64,000 bases of DNA from Sphingomonas gei (GTDB taxonomy: Bacteria > Pseudomonadota > Alphaproteobacteria > Sphingomonadales > Sphingomonadaceae). A program made the position numbers and the translations under genes. Positions within the stretch are counted from its first letter, which is position 1. Every line of letters starts with the position of its first letter. Positions 55,039 to 63,957 of this stretch are shown in pieces. The notes under the pieces were generated by a model, which was not told the DNA's origin, searched no databases, and saw nothing but the letters and a program-made list of their open reading frames with translations. The stretch lies in NCBI RefSeq assembly GCF_004792685.1, contig NZ_SRXT01000004.1, positions 186,001-250,000 on the forward strand, given 5' to 3'.

Positions 55039-56229
55039 TCAGCCGGGGGTCAGCTTGAGCAGGCGCCCGTTCGCCGCATCCTCGAGCACCCAGATCGCGC
55101 CATCGGGGCCCTGCTCGACTTCGCGGATGCGCTGGCCGAGGCCGATTCGCTGGGCCTCAGCACCGCTGGTCGCGGTGAAGCGCACGCGCACCAGTCCCCG
55201 GCTCGTCATCCCGGCGATGATCGCGTCGCCCTGCCAGGCGCCGAACAAGGCGCCGCCGTAAATGATCATCCCGCCTGGCGCGATCACTGGAGTCCACGAC
55301 ACGAACGGCGCGGCATAGCCGTCGCCGGGGGTGTGATCGGGGATGTTGCTGCCGTCGTAATTCTGCCCGTTCGAGACGTTGGGCCAGCCGTAATTCTGCC
55401 CGGCGACGATCAGGTTGAACTCGTCGCCCCCCGCGGGCCCCATTTCGTGCTCCCACAGCCGCCCGGCCGAATCGAACGCGAGGCCATAGGGATTGCGATG
55501 GCCGAGGGTCCAGATTTCGGGCCTGGCGCCGGCGGTGGCCGCGAACGGATTGCCGGCGGGCACGGTGCCGTCGTCGTTGAGCCGGACGATCTTGCCGATC
55601 GTAGTGCTCATATCCTGGACGCGCGAAATGGCGCGGCGGTCGCCGGCGGTGACGAACAATTTGCCGTCGGGCGCGAAGGCCATGCGCCCGCCATATTGGC
55701 CGGTGTCGGAAACCTTGGGCGTCTGGCGCCAGAATACCGTCGTGCCGGTGAGCCGCGGCCCGGAGGCGTCCTCGACCAGCGTCCCGCGCGCGACTGCGAG
55801 TCCCGCGCCGCCTGTGCCCGGCTCGGCAAAGCTCAGATAGACGAGTTTGTTGGTCGCAAAATTCGGATGGAGCGCGACATCGAGCAGCCCGCCTTGCTCG
55901 GCATAGGACACCGCCGGCACCCCGCCGAGCGCCGCCGACTTGGTGCCGTCCTGCGCCGCGATCCGCAGCGTCCCCGGCTTCTCGGTGACCAGCAACCGGC
56001 CGTCGGGCATGAACACCATCGCCCACGGCCAGGAAAAGCTGGCGACTGCCGTCGAGCGGACCGAGGTTATCGGCGTAGCCGTAGGCGTCGGGCTCGGTGC
56101 GGGTGACGGGGTCGGGGAAGGGCTGGCCGAAGGCGTTGGCGTCGGGGTGACGACGCCGCCGTCGCCACCACCGCCGCACGCCGAAAGCGTCGCCAGCGCT
56201 ACGCTCGCCAGCAAGAGGTTGTGCCACAT
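55039..56229 (-). CDS. PQQ-dependent aldose dehydrogenase-like lipoprotein (first paralogue)
   Basis: 396 residues. The lipobox LSAC (Cys18) is followed by a glycine patch and a Thr/Pro/Ser linker (about 29-54, a tether), then a six-bladed propeller: FSWPWAMVFMPDGRLLVTE, YAEQGGLLDVALHPNF, LGHRNPYGLAFD, WEHEMGPAGGDEFN, GQNYGWPNVS and EVEQGPDGAIWVLED. These are the YliI/Asd soluble aldose sugar dehydrogenase motifs. It is probably anchored in a membrane facing the periplasm. It lies 28 bases after the paralogue at 56258-57424. Confidence 0.93.
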   Translation of the reverse strand: MWHNLLLASVALATLSACGGGGDGGVVTPTPTPSASPSPTPSPAPSPTPTATPITSVRSTAVASFSWPWAMVFMPDGRLLVTEKPGTLRIAAQDGTKSAALGGVPAVSYAEQGGLLDVALHPNFATNKLVYLSFAEPGTGGAGLAVARGTLVEDASGPRLTGTTVFWRQTPKVSDTGQYGGRMAFAPDGKLFVTAGDRRAISRVQDMSTTIGKIVRLNDDGTVPAGNPFAATAGARPEIWTLGHRNPYGLAFDSAGRLWEHEMGPAGGDEFNLIVAGQNYGWPNVSNGQNYDGSNIPDHTPGDGYAAPFVSWTPVIAPGGMIIYGGALFGAWQGDAIIAGMTSRGLVRVRFTATSGAEAQRIGLGQRIREVEQGPDGAIWVLEDAANGRLLKLTPG

Positions 56230-56257
56230 GATACGCTCCTCCGCCGGTGCGTTACCT

Positions 56258-57424
56258 TCAGCCGGCGGGAGTCAAACGCAGCAAACGCCCTTGAGACCCA
56301 TCGCCTCCGTCCTCGAGCAGCCAGATCGCGCCGTCGGGCCCCTGTTCGACTTCGCGGATGCGCGCGCCCATCGGCCATTGGTCGCCCTTGGCGGCATTGG
56401 TGCCGTTGACGTGGACGCGGACCAGCGATTTGCTCGACAGCCCGCCGATGAACAGGTCGCCTTGCCATTGCGGGAACAATTTGCCCGAATAGGCCATCAG
56501 CCCGCCGGGGCTGATCACCGGGTTCCACCACACCTTGGGCGCCTCGAAGCCGTCGCCGGGCGCGTGATCGGGGATGTCGCGCCCATCATAATGGCTCCCG
56601 TTCGAGACCTTGGGATAGCCATAGTTGCGGCCCGGCACGATCAGATTGACTTCGTCGCCGCCCTTGGGACCCATCTCCTGCTCCCAGAGATTGCCCTTGG
56701 CGTCGAACGCGATGCCGAGCAGATTGCGGTGGCCATAGGACCACACCGCCGGGTGGAAGCCCTTCGCCGCGAGCGGGTTGCCCGGCGCAGGCTTGCCGTC
56801 GGGCGTGAGCCGCAGCACCTTGCCGAGTGTCATCTTCGGATCTTGCGCCGGATCGAATTTCTGGCGCTCGCCATTGGTGAAGAACAGGTATTTGCCGTCG
56901 GGCGAGAAGGCGATGCGGCCCGAGAAATGGCCATCGCCCTCGACATAGGGCGTGGCGCGGAAGATCACTTGAACGTTGGTCAACATCGGGTGGCACGGCG
57001 CCACAGCGCAGGGCGGTGTATCCGCGAGTTTGCCGCGTGCCAGCGCGACCCCCTTCAACCCCGCCGCGTTCGCTTCGGAGAAGCTGAAATAGACCAGCTT
57101 GTTCCGCGCGAATCTCGGGTGGAGCACGACATCCATCAGCCCGCCCTGGCCGGCGCTCGACACCGCGGGAATGCCGCTGACGGTCGAGCGTTGCTGTCCA
57201 TCTGCGGTGACCATCAGCAGCGTGCCGACCTTCTCGGTGACCAGCAGGCGGCCATCGGGGAGGAAGGTCATCGCCCAGGGCGCGTCGAAATCGGCCACCG
57301 GGGTCACCTGGAACGGCAGTCCATTCGCCGCAGGCGCGGCGTTATCCTGCGCGACGGCGGCGGCCTGGGGGTTGCACGCGGCAAGCAACGCCGCCGCCGG
57401 CAGGAGCACTCGAATTTTGCGCAT
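56258..57424 (-). CDS. PQQ-dependent aldose dehydrogenase-like lipoprotein (second paralogue)
   Basis: 388 residues with lipobox LAAC (Cys17) but no Thr/Pro tether. The propeller is the same: FDAPWAMTFLPDGRLLVTE, AGQGGLMDVVLHPRF, YGHRNLLGIAFD, WEQEMGPKGGDEVN, GRNYGYPKVSNG, EVEQGPDGAIWLLED. It extends PDTP-like loops including a Cys pair in PPCAVAPCHP. It is the first gene of the tandem pair on the minus strand. The upstream gap to rimP (57425-57644) holds no other gene. Confidence 0.93.
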   Translation of the reverse strand: MRKIRVLLPAAALLAACNPQAAAVAQDNAAPAANGLPFQVTPVADFDAPWAMTFLPDGRLLVTEKVGTLLMVTADGQQRSTVSGIPAVSSAGQGGLMDVVLHPRFARNKLVYFSFSEANAAGLKGVALARGKLADTPPCAVAPCHPMLTNVQVIFRATPYVEGDGHFSGRIAFSPDGKYLFFTNGERQKFDPAQDPKMTLGKVLRLTPDGKPAPGNPLAAKGFHPAVWSYGHRNLLGIAFDAKGNLWEQEMGPKGGDEVNLIVPGRNYGYPKVSNGSHYDGRDIPDHAPGDGFEAPKVWWNPVISPGGLMAYSGKLFPQWQGDLFIGGLSSKSLVRVHVNGTNAAKGDQWPMGARIREVEQGPDGAIWLLEDGGDGSQGRLLRLTPAG

Positions 57425-57644
57425 CGTTCATCCCCTTGCGGTTTGCTGTGCAACGCGCATCCCGCAGTTGCGCTCCGCTGTCGAGCCGCCTCGGCCAAAA
57501 TACCCCGCGGCGCACAACCGCTACTTGCCTGCACGGCGGCGAGCGCGTATATCGCTCATACTTTCTCGACATCGTCACACATGCCGAGGTCGGGGCCCGC
57601 AGGGCTCCGGCGCTGAACCTGCTTATCTGATTGCCGGAGACCCG

Positions 57645-58199
57645 ATGGCGAATATCGCCGCATTGACCAGCCTGATCGAACCCGAAGCCAAGGCGCTCGG
57701 GCTCGAGCTCGTGCGCGTCAAGATGTTCGGCGGAACCTCCGATCCAACGCTGCAGGTGATGGCCGAGCGGCCCGACACCCGCCAGCTCACCATCGATGCC
57801 TGCGCCGATCTTTCGCGCCGCATCTCGGACAAGTTCGACGCGCTCGAAGCCGAGGGCCGCGATCCCATCGAGCACGCCTATCGGCTCGAAGTGAGCTCGC
57901 CCGGAATCGACCGCCCGCTCACCCGCCTTCAGGATTATCAGGACTGGGTGGGGCACGAGGCGCGGATCAACCTCGCCGAGAAGCTGGACGGGCGCAAACA
58001 ATATAAAGGCGATCTCGCCGGTGTCGAAGGAACGACCGTCGGCATCGTCGATGCGCAAGGCGTGCAGCATTCGGTGCCGTTCGACCTGATCGAAGACGCC
58101 AAACTGACGATCACCGACCGGTTGATCGCCGCAACCGCGCCGCTCTCTATCGAGGGCGCCGAAGAAATCGAAGAAATCGAAGCAGAGGAACAAGACTGA
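57645..58199 (+). CDS. rimP: ribosome maturation factor RimP
   Basis: 184 residues; the core (1-165) has EPEAKALGLELVRVKMFGG, CADLSRRISDKFDALE and LEVSSPGIDRPLTR, the RimP signatures for 30S maturation. An acidic C-terminal tail (EEIEEIEAEEQD) lengthens it beyond the usual 150-170 residues. Its stop shares one base with the nusA ATG (TGATG). It heads the rimP-nusA-ylxR-infB-rbfA operon. Longer in-frame upstream sequence is shadow. Confidence 0.95.
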   Translation: MANIAALTSLIEPEAKALGLELVRVKMFGGTSDPTLQVMAERPDTRQLTIDACADLSRRISDKFDALEAEGRDPIEHAYRLEVSSPGIDRPLTRLQDYQDWVGHEARINLAEKLDGRKQYKGDLAGVEGTTVGIVDAQGVQHSVPFDLIEDAKLTITDRLIAATAPLSIEGAEEIEEIEAEEQD

Positions 58200-59830
58200 T
58201 GGCCACTGCCGTTACTGCCAATCGCGCCGAGCTGATCGCGATCGCCGATTCGGTCGCCAAGGAAAAGCTGATCGACCGCGCCATCGTCATCGAGGCGATG
58301 GAGGACGCGATCCAGCGCGCCGCCAAGAACCGCTATGGCAGCGAGAACGACATCCGCGCCAAGCTCGATCCAACCACCGGCGATCTCCGCCTGTGGCGCG
58401 TCGTCGAGGTGGTCGAGGCAGTCGACGATTATTTCAAGCAGGTCGATCTCAAGGGCGCGCAGAAGCTCCAGAAGGACGCCGCGATCGGCGACTTCATCGT
58501 CGATCCGCTGCCTCCGATCGAGTTCGGTCGCATCCAGGCGCAGGCCTCGAAGCAGATCATCTTCCAGAAGGTCCGCGACGCCGAGCGCGAGCGCCAGCAT
58601 GAAGAGTTCAAGGACCGCATGGGTGAGATCATCACCGGCGTGGTCAAGCGGGTCGAGTTCGGCCATGTCGTCGTCGATCTCGGCCGCGCCGAGGGCGTGA
58701 TCCGCCGCGACGCGCAGATCCCGCGCGAAGTCGTCCGCGTCGGCGATCGCGTCCGCTCGATCATCCTCAACGTCCGCCGCGAAAATCGCGGGCCGCAGAT
58801 CTTCCTCAGCCGCGCGCATCCCGATTTCATGAAGAAGCTGTTCGCGCAGGAAGTCCCCGAAATCTACGACGGCATCATCGAGATCAAGGCCGCCGCGCGC
58901 GATCCGGGCTCGCGCGCCAAGATCGGCGTCATCTCGCATGACAGCTCGATCGATCCGGTCGGCGCCTGTGTCGGCATGAAGGGCAGCCGCGTCCAAGCGG
59001 TCGTCCAGGAGATGCAGGGCGAGAAGATCGACATCATCCCCTGGTCGCCCGACACCGCGACCTTCGTGGTCAACGCGCTCCAGCCGGCCAATGTCAGCCG
59101 CGTCGTGATCGACGAAGAGGATGACCGCATCGAAGTCGTCGTCCCCGACGACCAGCTCAGCCTCGCGATCGGCCGCCGCGGCCAGAATGTCCGCCTCGCG
59201 TCGCAGCTCACCGGCAAGGCGATCGACATCCTCACCGAGCAGGATGCCAGCGAGAAGCGCCAGAAGGAGTTCGTCCAGAACAGCGAGCTGTTCCAGAACG
59301 AGCTCGACGTCGACGAGACGCTTGCCCAGCTGCTCGTCGCCGAGGGCTTCGGGTCGCTCGAAGAGGTCGCTTATGTCGAGCTCGGCGAGATCGCTACAAT
59401 CGAAGGTTTCGACGAGGAGCTCGGCCAGGAGCTGCAGAGCCGCGCGCAGGAAGCGCTCGACCGCCGCGAGGAAGCCAATCGCCAGTTGCGCCGCGAGCTC
59501 GGCGTCGAGGACGATCTCGCGACGATGCCGTACATGACCGAAGCGATGCTGGTCACGCTCGGCAAGGCCGGAATCAAGACGCTCGACGACCTCGCCGATC
59601 TCGCCACCGACGAGCTGGTCCAGAAGAAGCGCCAGGAGCCGCGCCGCCGCGCCGAGAACAGCAAGTCGTCGGAGCGCGCCGAGGACAAGGGCGGGATCCT
59701 GTCCGAATACGGCCTGACCGACGATCAGGGCAACGAGATCATCATGGCCGCCCGCGCGCATTGGTTTGCGGACGAAGAAGAGCCGGCATCGGCCAATGCG
59801 GAGGACGCTGTTGCGGAATCCGAGCAATGA
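58199..59830 (+). CDS. nusA: transcription termination/antitermination factor NusA
   Basis: 543 residues. The N-terminal RNAP-binding domain (1-130) precedes an S1 domain (about 135-200, IITGVVKRVEFGHVVVDLG), two KH domains (about 230-350 with VGACVGMKGSRVQAVVQEM and AIGRRGQNVRLAS) and two acidic C-terminal repeats. It modulates pausing and antitermination. The first base of its ATG is the last base of the rimP stop. The ylxR-like gene starts inside its 3' end. Confidence 0.97.
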   Translation: MATAVTANRAELIAIADSVAKEKLIDRAIVIEAMEDAIQRAAKNRYGSENDIRAKLDPTTGDLRLWRVVEVVEAVDDYFKQVDLKGAQKLQKDAAIGDFIVDPLPPIEFGRIQAQASKQIIFQKVRDAERERQHEEFKDRMGEIITGVVKRVEFGHVVVDLGRAEGVIRRDAQIPREVVRVGDRVRSIILNVRRENRGPQIFLSRAHPDFMKKLFAQEVPEIYDGIIEIKAAARDPGSRAKIGVISHDSSIDPVGACVGMKGSRVQAVVQEMQGEKIDIIPWSPDTATFVVNALQPANVSRVVIDEEDDRIEVVVPDDQLSLAIGRRGQNVRLASQLTGKAIDILTEQDASEKRQKEFVQNSELFQNELDVDETLAQLLVAEGFGSLEEVAYVELGEIATIEGFDEELGQELQSRAQEALDRREEANRQLRRELGVEDDLATMPYMTEAMLVTLGKAGIKTLDDLADLATDELVQKKRQEPRRRAENSKSSERAEDKGGILSEYGLTDDQGNEIIMAARAHWFADEEEPASANAEDAVAESEQ

Positions 59831-60665
59831 TGCCCGCGCGCTAGCAGCGACTGCCTCTTCCTCCCCTCCCGCTTTGCGCGAGGGAACGGAAGACGGCCTG
59901 TCCTCGCCAGGCCGTTCAGAGGCGGACAGCCTCTCCCCTAACCCCTCCCGCAAACGGGAGGGACATGATCCCGTTCGCACCTGCATCCTGGCGCGCGAGG
60001 AAGCCCCGCGGGACGGGCTGGTCCGGCTTGCGCTCTCGCCCGACGGCGAAGTGCTTCCCGACATCCGCGCCAAGGCCCCCGGCCGCGGCGCCTGGATCGG
60101 GGTGCCGCGCGCCGAACTCGAGGCCGCGCAGGCCAAGGGCAAATTGCGCGGCGCGCTGTCGCGTGCGTTCAAGACGCAGGACCTGCGCATTCCCGACGAT
60201 CTCGGCGCGCGCATCGAGGCGCAGCTGCTGCGCAACCTGCTCGATCGCCTCGGGCTCGAATCCAAGGCGGGCAATGTCGTCATCGGCGGCGAGCGCCTCG
60301 ACAAGGCGGCGCGCTCGGGCAAGCTTCACTTGCTGCTCCACGCTTCGGATGCGGGCCAGGATGGCGCAGGTAAGCTCGCCCAGGCGTGGCGCGTCGGCTC
60401 GGACATGGAAGGCAGCGGGCGCAAGGGGTTAACATTGCCCCTGCCGCGCACCATATTGTCCTTGGCGCTGGGCCGGGAAAATGTGGTACATGCCGGCCTG
60501 ACAGATCCCAAGGCGGCCAGGCGGGTGAGCGAAGCGCTCGACCGCTGGCTGCACTTTATCGGACCCGACCCCGCTTCCCGCCCTTGCGAAACAGGCTCGC
60601 AGGGCGCATCGGCGTTCCCGCCGGGCGGGTCGCAGATTATGACGAACTCGACTGAAGGACTTTGA
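59796..60665 (+). CDS. YlxR/DUF448 RNA-binding protein with L7Ae-like domain
   Basis: 289 residues. The DUF448/YlxR domain starts at about residue 58 (RTCILAREEAPRDGLVRLAL, GRGAWIG, GALSRAF), then an L7Ae-like ribosomal fold (about 145-220, LGLESKAGNVVIGGERL). It is associated with nusA-infB operons and is RNA-binding by family. ATG at 59796 overlaps nusA by 35 bases. Residues about 21-57 between the start and the domain come from an inverted-repeat element read in frame, so the natural N-terminus is unclear. Confidence 0.85.
   Translation: MRRTLLRNPSNDARALAATASSSPPALREGTEDGLSSPGRSEADSLSPNPSRKREGHDPVRTCILAREEAPRDGLVRLALSPDGEVLPDIRAKAPGRGAWIGVPRAELEAAQAKGKLRGALSRAFKTQDLRIPDDLGARIEAQLLRNLLDRLGLESKAGNVVIGGERLDKAARSGKLHLLLHASDAGQDGAGKLAQAWRVGSDMEGSGRKGLTLPLPRTILSLALGRENVVHAGLTDPKAARRVSEALDRWLHFIGPDPASRPCETGSQGASAFPPGGSQIMTNSTEGL
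59858..59965. repeat. composite hairpin repeat read in frame within the YlxR gene
   Basis: Three hairpins in tandem: CCCTCCCGCTTTGCGCGAGGG at the left, ACGGCCTG-TCCTCGC-CAGGCCGT at 59893-59915, and CCTCCCG-CAAA-CGGGAGG at about 59945-59962. The arms are G+C rich and related to the repeat at 63411-63531. The reading frame stays open through all three. Confidence 0.8.
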
Positions 60666-60673
60666 GCAGCCGC

Positions 60674-63403
60674 ATGAGCGATACGGAAAACGAAAAGCCG
60701 AAACTGGGCATGCGCGCGCCGCTGGGGCTGAAGCGCACGGTCGAGACGGGCAAGGTGAAGCAGAGCTTCAGCCACGGCCGCTCCAATACGGTGGTAGTGG
60801 AAGTAAAGCGCCGCCGCGTCCTCGGCCCGCAGGGTGCGCCGCAGGAAGAGCAGGCGCCCGCGCCTGAACCCGTCGCCGCGGCCCCCGCGCCGCAGGCGCC
60901 GCCGCCGCCCGCGCCGGCACCACGCCCGCCCGTCTCGAACGAGTCGGCGCAGGAGCGCCAGTCGCGCATGCTGCGCGAAGCCGAAGACCAGCGCATGCAG
61001 GCGCTCGAGGAAGCGCGCCGCCGCGAGGAGCGCGAGCGCGCCGAAGCCATCGAGGCCGAAGCCCGCCGTGTCGAGGAGCGTGCCCGCGCCGAGGCCGAAG
61101 CTGCCAACGCGCCCGAGGTCGAAGCCGCGCCCGAGCCGGTGGCAACGCCCGCGGTCCCCGAAGCCGCGCCCGCTGCGCCGACCGCGGCCGCCGCGCCTGC
61201 GGCTCCCGCACCTACGCCGGCCCCCGCGCCCGCCCCGCGGCCGGTCGGCATCCAGCTCGACACGAGCCGCCCCGCGCCGCGCATCTTCACGCCGGTACAG
61301 CGCCCGGAAATCCCCAGGCCGCAGCCCAAGCCCGAGCCCGAGCCGCAGCCGCAGGCACAGTCCGCGGGGCAGGAACGCCCTGCCGCTGCCGGAACCACAG
61401 GCCCGGCCGCGCCGCGTACCGCGCCGACCGCCGGTGGCCTCGCGCCGCGGCGTCCGGCCGAGCCCGCGCGTCCGCAGCAGCGCGACCGTAAGGGCGACGA
61501 CCGCCGCCAGGCCGGCAAGCTCACCGTCACCCGCGCGCTCGGCGGCGATGACGGCGCGCGCGCCCGTTCGCTGGCAGCGCTCAAGCGTGCGCGCGAGAAG
61601 GAGCATCGCCGCTCCTATGGCGGCGCGCGCGAGGCGCAGGCCAAGCAGGTCCGCGACGTCGTCGTCCCCGAGGCGATCACCGTCCAGGAACTCGCCAATC
61701 GCATGGCCGAAAAGGGCGCCGACCTGGTCAAGACTTTGTTCAAGATGGGCTCGCCCGTCACGATGACGCAGACGATCGACCAGGACACCGCCGAATTGCT
61801 CGTCACCGAATTCGGCCACAACATCGTCCGCGTCTCCGATGCCGATGTCGATCTGGCTGCAGACACCGTCGAGGATGCCGAGGATACGCTGCAGCCGCGT
61901 GCCCCCGTCGTCACGATCATGGGGCATGTCGATCACGGCAAGACTTCGCTGCTCGACGCGCTGCGCGGCACCGATGTGGTCCGCGGCGAGGCCGGCGGAA
62001 TCACCCAGCATATCGGCGCCTATCAGGTCACCCTGAAGGACAAGTCGAAGATCACCTTCCTCGACACGCCGGGCCACGAGGCCTTCTCGGAAATGCGCGC
62101 GCGCGGCGCCAACGTCACCGACATCGTCGTGCTGGTGGTGGCGGCGAATGACGGGCTGATGCCGCAGACGATCGAGGCGATCAACCACACCAAGGCGGCC
62201 GGCGTGCCGATGATCGTGGCGATCAACAAGGTCGACCTCGACAGCGCCAATCCGCAGCGCGTGCGCCAGCGTCTGCTCGAGCATGAAGTGATGGTCGAGG
62301 AGATGGGCGGCGAAGTCCAGGACGTCGAAGTCTCGGCGCTCAAGAAGACCGGGCTCGACCAGTTGATCGAGAAGATCCAGCTTCAGGCCGAATTGCTCGA
62401 ACTGCGCGCCAACCCCAATCGCGAGGCCGAAGGCACCGTGATCGAGGCCAAGCTCGACAAGGGCCGCGGCCCGGTTGCCACCGTGCTGGTCAACCGCGGC
62501 ACGCTCAAGGTCGGCGACGTCTTCGTCGTCGGTGCCGAGAGCGGCAAGATCCGTGCTCTGGTCGACGACAAGGGCCGCCAGATCAAGGAAGCCGGTCCGG
62601 CAATGCCGGTCGAGATCCTCGGCCTGTCGGGTGTGCCGATGGCGGGTGATCCGCTGCAGGTCGTCGAGAACGAGGCGCGTGCTCGCGAAGTCGCCGAATA
62701 TCGCGCTGGCGTGATCCAGAACAAGCGGACCACCAATGCCCCGGCCAGCCTCGAGAGCATGTTCTCGGCGCTCAAGGACAAGCAGGCGATGGAATATCCG
62801 CTGGTCGTCAAGGCGGATACCCAGGGCACCGTCGAGGCGATCGTCGCCGCGATCAACAAGATCTCGACCGACGACATTCGCGCGCGGGTTCTCCACGCCG
62901 GCGTCGGCGGCATCACCGAAAGCGACGTTACGCTCGCCGGTGCCAGCGGCGCGCCGATCATCGGCTTCAACGTGCGCCCGAACGCCAAGGCACGCGAGAT
63001 CGCCGATCGGCAGAAGGTCGCGTTCAAATATTATGACGTGATCTACGAGCTGACCGACGAGATCCGCGCCGGCATGGCAGGCCAGCTCGGGCCGGAGGCG
63101 TTCGAGACGATCGTCGGCCGCGCCGAGATCAAGGAAGTGTTCAGCGCGGGCAAGCACGGCAAGGCGGCGGGTCTGCTCGTCACCGAAGGCGTCATCCGCA
63201 AGGCGCTCAAGGCGCGTATCACCCGGGACGATGTCATCATCTACCAGGGCGAGATCGCGTCGCTGCGGCGCTTCAAGGACGATGTCCCCGAAGTCCGCGC
63301 GGGTCTCGAATGCGGTGTCACGTTCACGCAGAACTTCACCGACATCAAGGCGGGCGACTATCTCGAAACCTTCGAGGTCGAACTGCGCGAACGCACGCTG
63401 TAA
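60674..63403 (+). CDS. infB: translation initiation factor IF-2
   Basis: 909 residues. A long low-complexity Ala/Pro/Glu/Arg-rich N-terminal region (about 50-290) precedes the IF2-specific domain and the GTPase: G1 GHVDHGKT at 417-424, then DTPGHEAF and NKVDL. Domains C1 and C2 with the fMet-tRNA-binding fold follow. ATG at 60674 lies 8 bases after the YlxR stop. The N-terminal low-complexity stretch is normal for alphaproteobacteria. Confidence 0.97.
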   Translation: MSDTENEKPKLGMRAPLGLKRTVETGKVKQSFSHGRSNTVVVEVKRRRVLGPQGAPQEEQAPAPEPVAAAPAPQAPPPPAPAPRPPVSNESAQERQSRMLREAEDQRMQALEEARRREERERAEAIEAEARRVEERARAEAEAANAPEVEAAPEPVATPAVPEAAPAAPTAAAAPAAPAPTPAPAPAPRPVGIQLDTSRPAPRIFTPVQRPEIPRPQPKPEPEPQPQAQSAGQERPAAAGTTGPAAPRTAPTAGGLAPRRPAEPARPQQRDRKGDDRRQAGKLTVTRALGGDDGARARSLAALKRAREKEHRRSYGGAREAQAKQVRDVVVPEAITVQELANRMAEKGADLVKTLFKMGSPVTMTQTIDQDTAELLVTEFGHNIVRVSDADVDLAADTVEDAEDTLQPRAPVVTIMGHVDHGKTSLLDALRGTDVVRGEAGGITQHIGAYQVTLKDKSKITFLDTPGHEAFSEMRARGANVTDIVVLVVAANDGLMPQTIEAINHTKAAGVPMIVAINKVDLDSANPQRVRQRLLEHEVMVEEMGGEVQDVEVSALKKTGLDQLIEKIQLQAELLELRANPNREAEGTVIEAKLDKGRGPVATVLVNRGTLKVGDVFVVGAESGKIRALVDDKGRQIKEAGPAMPVEILGLSGVPMAGDPLQVVENEARAREVAEYRAGVIQNKRTTNAPASLESMFSALKDKQAMEYPLVVKADTQGTVEAIVAAINKISTDDIRARVLHAGVGGITESDVTLAGASGAPIIGFNVRPNAKAREIADRQKVAFKYYDVIYELTDEIRAGMAGQLGPEAFETIVGRAEIKEVFSAGKHGKAAGLLVTEGVIRKALKARITRDDVIIYQGEIASLRRFKDDVPEVRAGLECGVTFTQNFTDIKAGDYLETFEVELRERTL

Positions 63404-63410
63404 CTAAAAT

Positions 63411-63531
63411 CCCTCTCCCCTTCCGGGGAGAGGGTGCCGAGCGAAGCGAAGGCGGGAGAGGGGAAGTTTGGCGGTTTGACTGCCCTCTCCCCGGCCAGCG
63501 ACCCACCGCTCCCCTGAGGGGGAGAGGGAGA
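63411..63531. repeat. intergenic inverted repeat between infB and rbfA
   Basis: The left hairpin CCCTCTCCCC-TTCC-GGGGAGAGGG (63411-63434) is perfect over 10 bp, and a right hairpin CTCCCC-TGAG-GGGGAG lies near 63509-63524. The outer arms also complement each other. Its purine-rich right end (GGGGGAGAGGGAGAGAAGA) runs straight into the rbfA ATG and contains the likely Shine-Dalgarno sequence. No terminator-like T run follows. Confidence 0.85.
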
Positions 63532-63536
63532 GAAGA

Positions 63537-63926
63537 ATGAAGCACACCCAGACCGAAGACCGTACCGTCCGCCTGCTCCGCGTCGGCGAGCAGGTGCGCC
63601 ATATCCTTTCCGAGATCCTCCAGCGCGGCGACGTGCATGACGAGACCTTGGCGCGCCACATGGTCTCGGTCACCGAAGTCCGCATGTCCCCCGATCTGCG
63701 GCATGCGACGGTGTTCGTGAAGCCTTTGCTCGGGAAGGACGAGGAGGCGGTCCTCAAGGCGCTGAGGACCAACACCGCCTATCTCCAGCGCGAAGTCGCC
63801 GGCCGGGTGAAGATGAAATATGCCGCCAAGCTCAAATTCGTCGCCGACGAGAGCTTCGACGAAGGCAGCCATATCGAGCAATTGCTCCGCGCGCCGGGCG
63901 TCGCGCGCGACCTCGGCGAAGATTGA
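63537..63926 (+). CDS. rbfA: ribosome-binding factor A
   Basis: 129 residues with the family KH-like fold: [67 protein letters not shown]. It is required for late 30S maturation. The ATG at 63537 is preceded by GGGAGAG within an inverted repeat. It closes the rimP-nusA-infB operon in this window. Confidence 0.95.
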   Translation: MKHTQTEDRTVRLLRVGEQVRHILSEILQRGDVHDETLARHMVSVTEVRMSPDLRHATVFVKPLLGKDEEAVLKALRTNTAYLQREVAGRVKMKYAAKLKFVADESFDEGSHIEQLLRAPGVARDLGED

Positions 63927-63937
63927 CTCCGCCCTCA

Positions 63938-63953
63938 GTAAGACGCATCTTAC
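63938..63953. promoter_or_regulatory. GTAAGA-N4-TCTTAC palindrome before the AbrB/MazE-like gene
   Basis: GTAAGACGCATCTTAC is a perfect inverted repeat with a 4-base centre, 4 bases upstream of the ATG at 63958. Position and symmetry fit an autoregulatory operator for a swapped-hairpin (AbrB/MazE) protein. Confidence 0.55.
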
Positions 63954-63957
63954 CTGC

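Noticed and set aside
57938..60322. 794-codon open frame antisense to nusA and the YlxR gene
   Set aside because: No family motif; composition is Leu/Asp/Arg shadow of the nusA codons.
60326..63157. 943-codon open frame on the minus strand
   Set aside because: It lies antisense to infB, whose domains and codon pattern are clear; long antisense frames are a by-product of 66% G+C.
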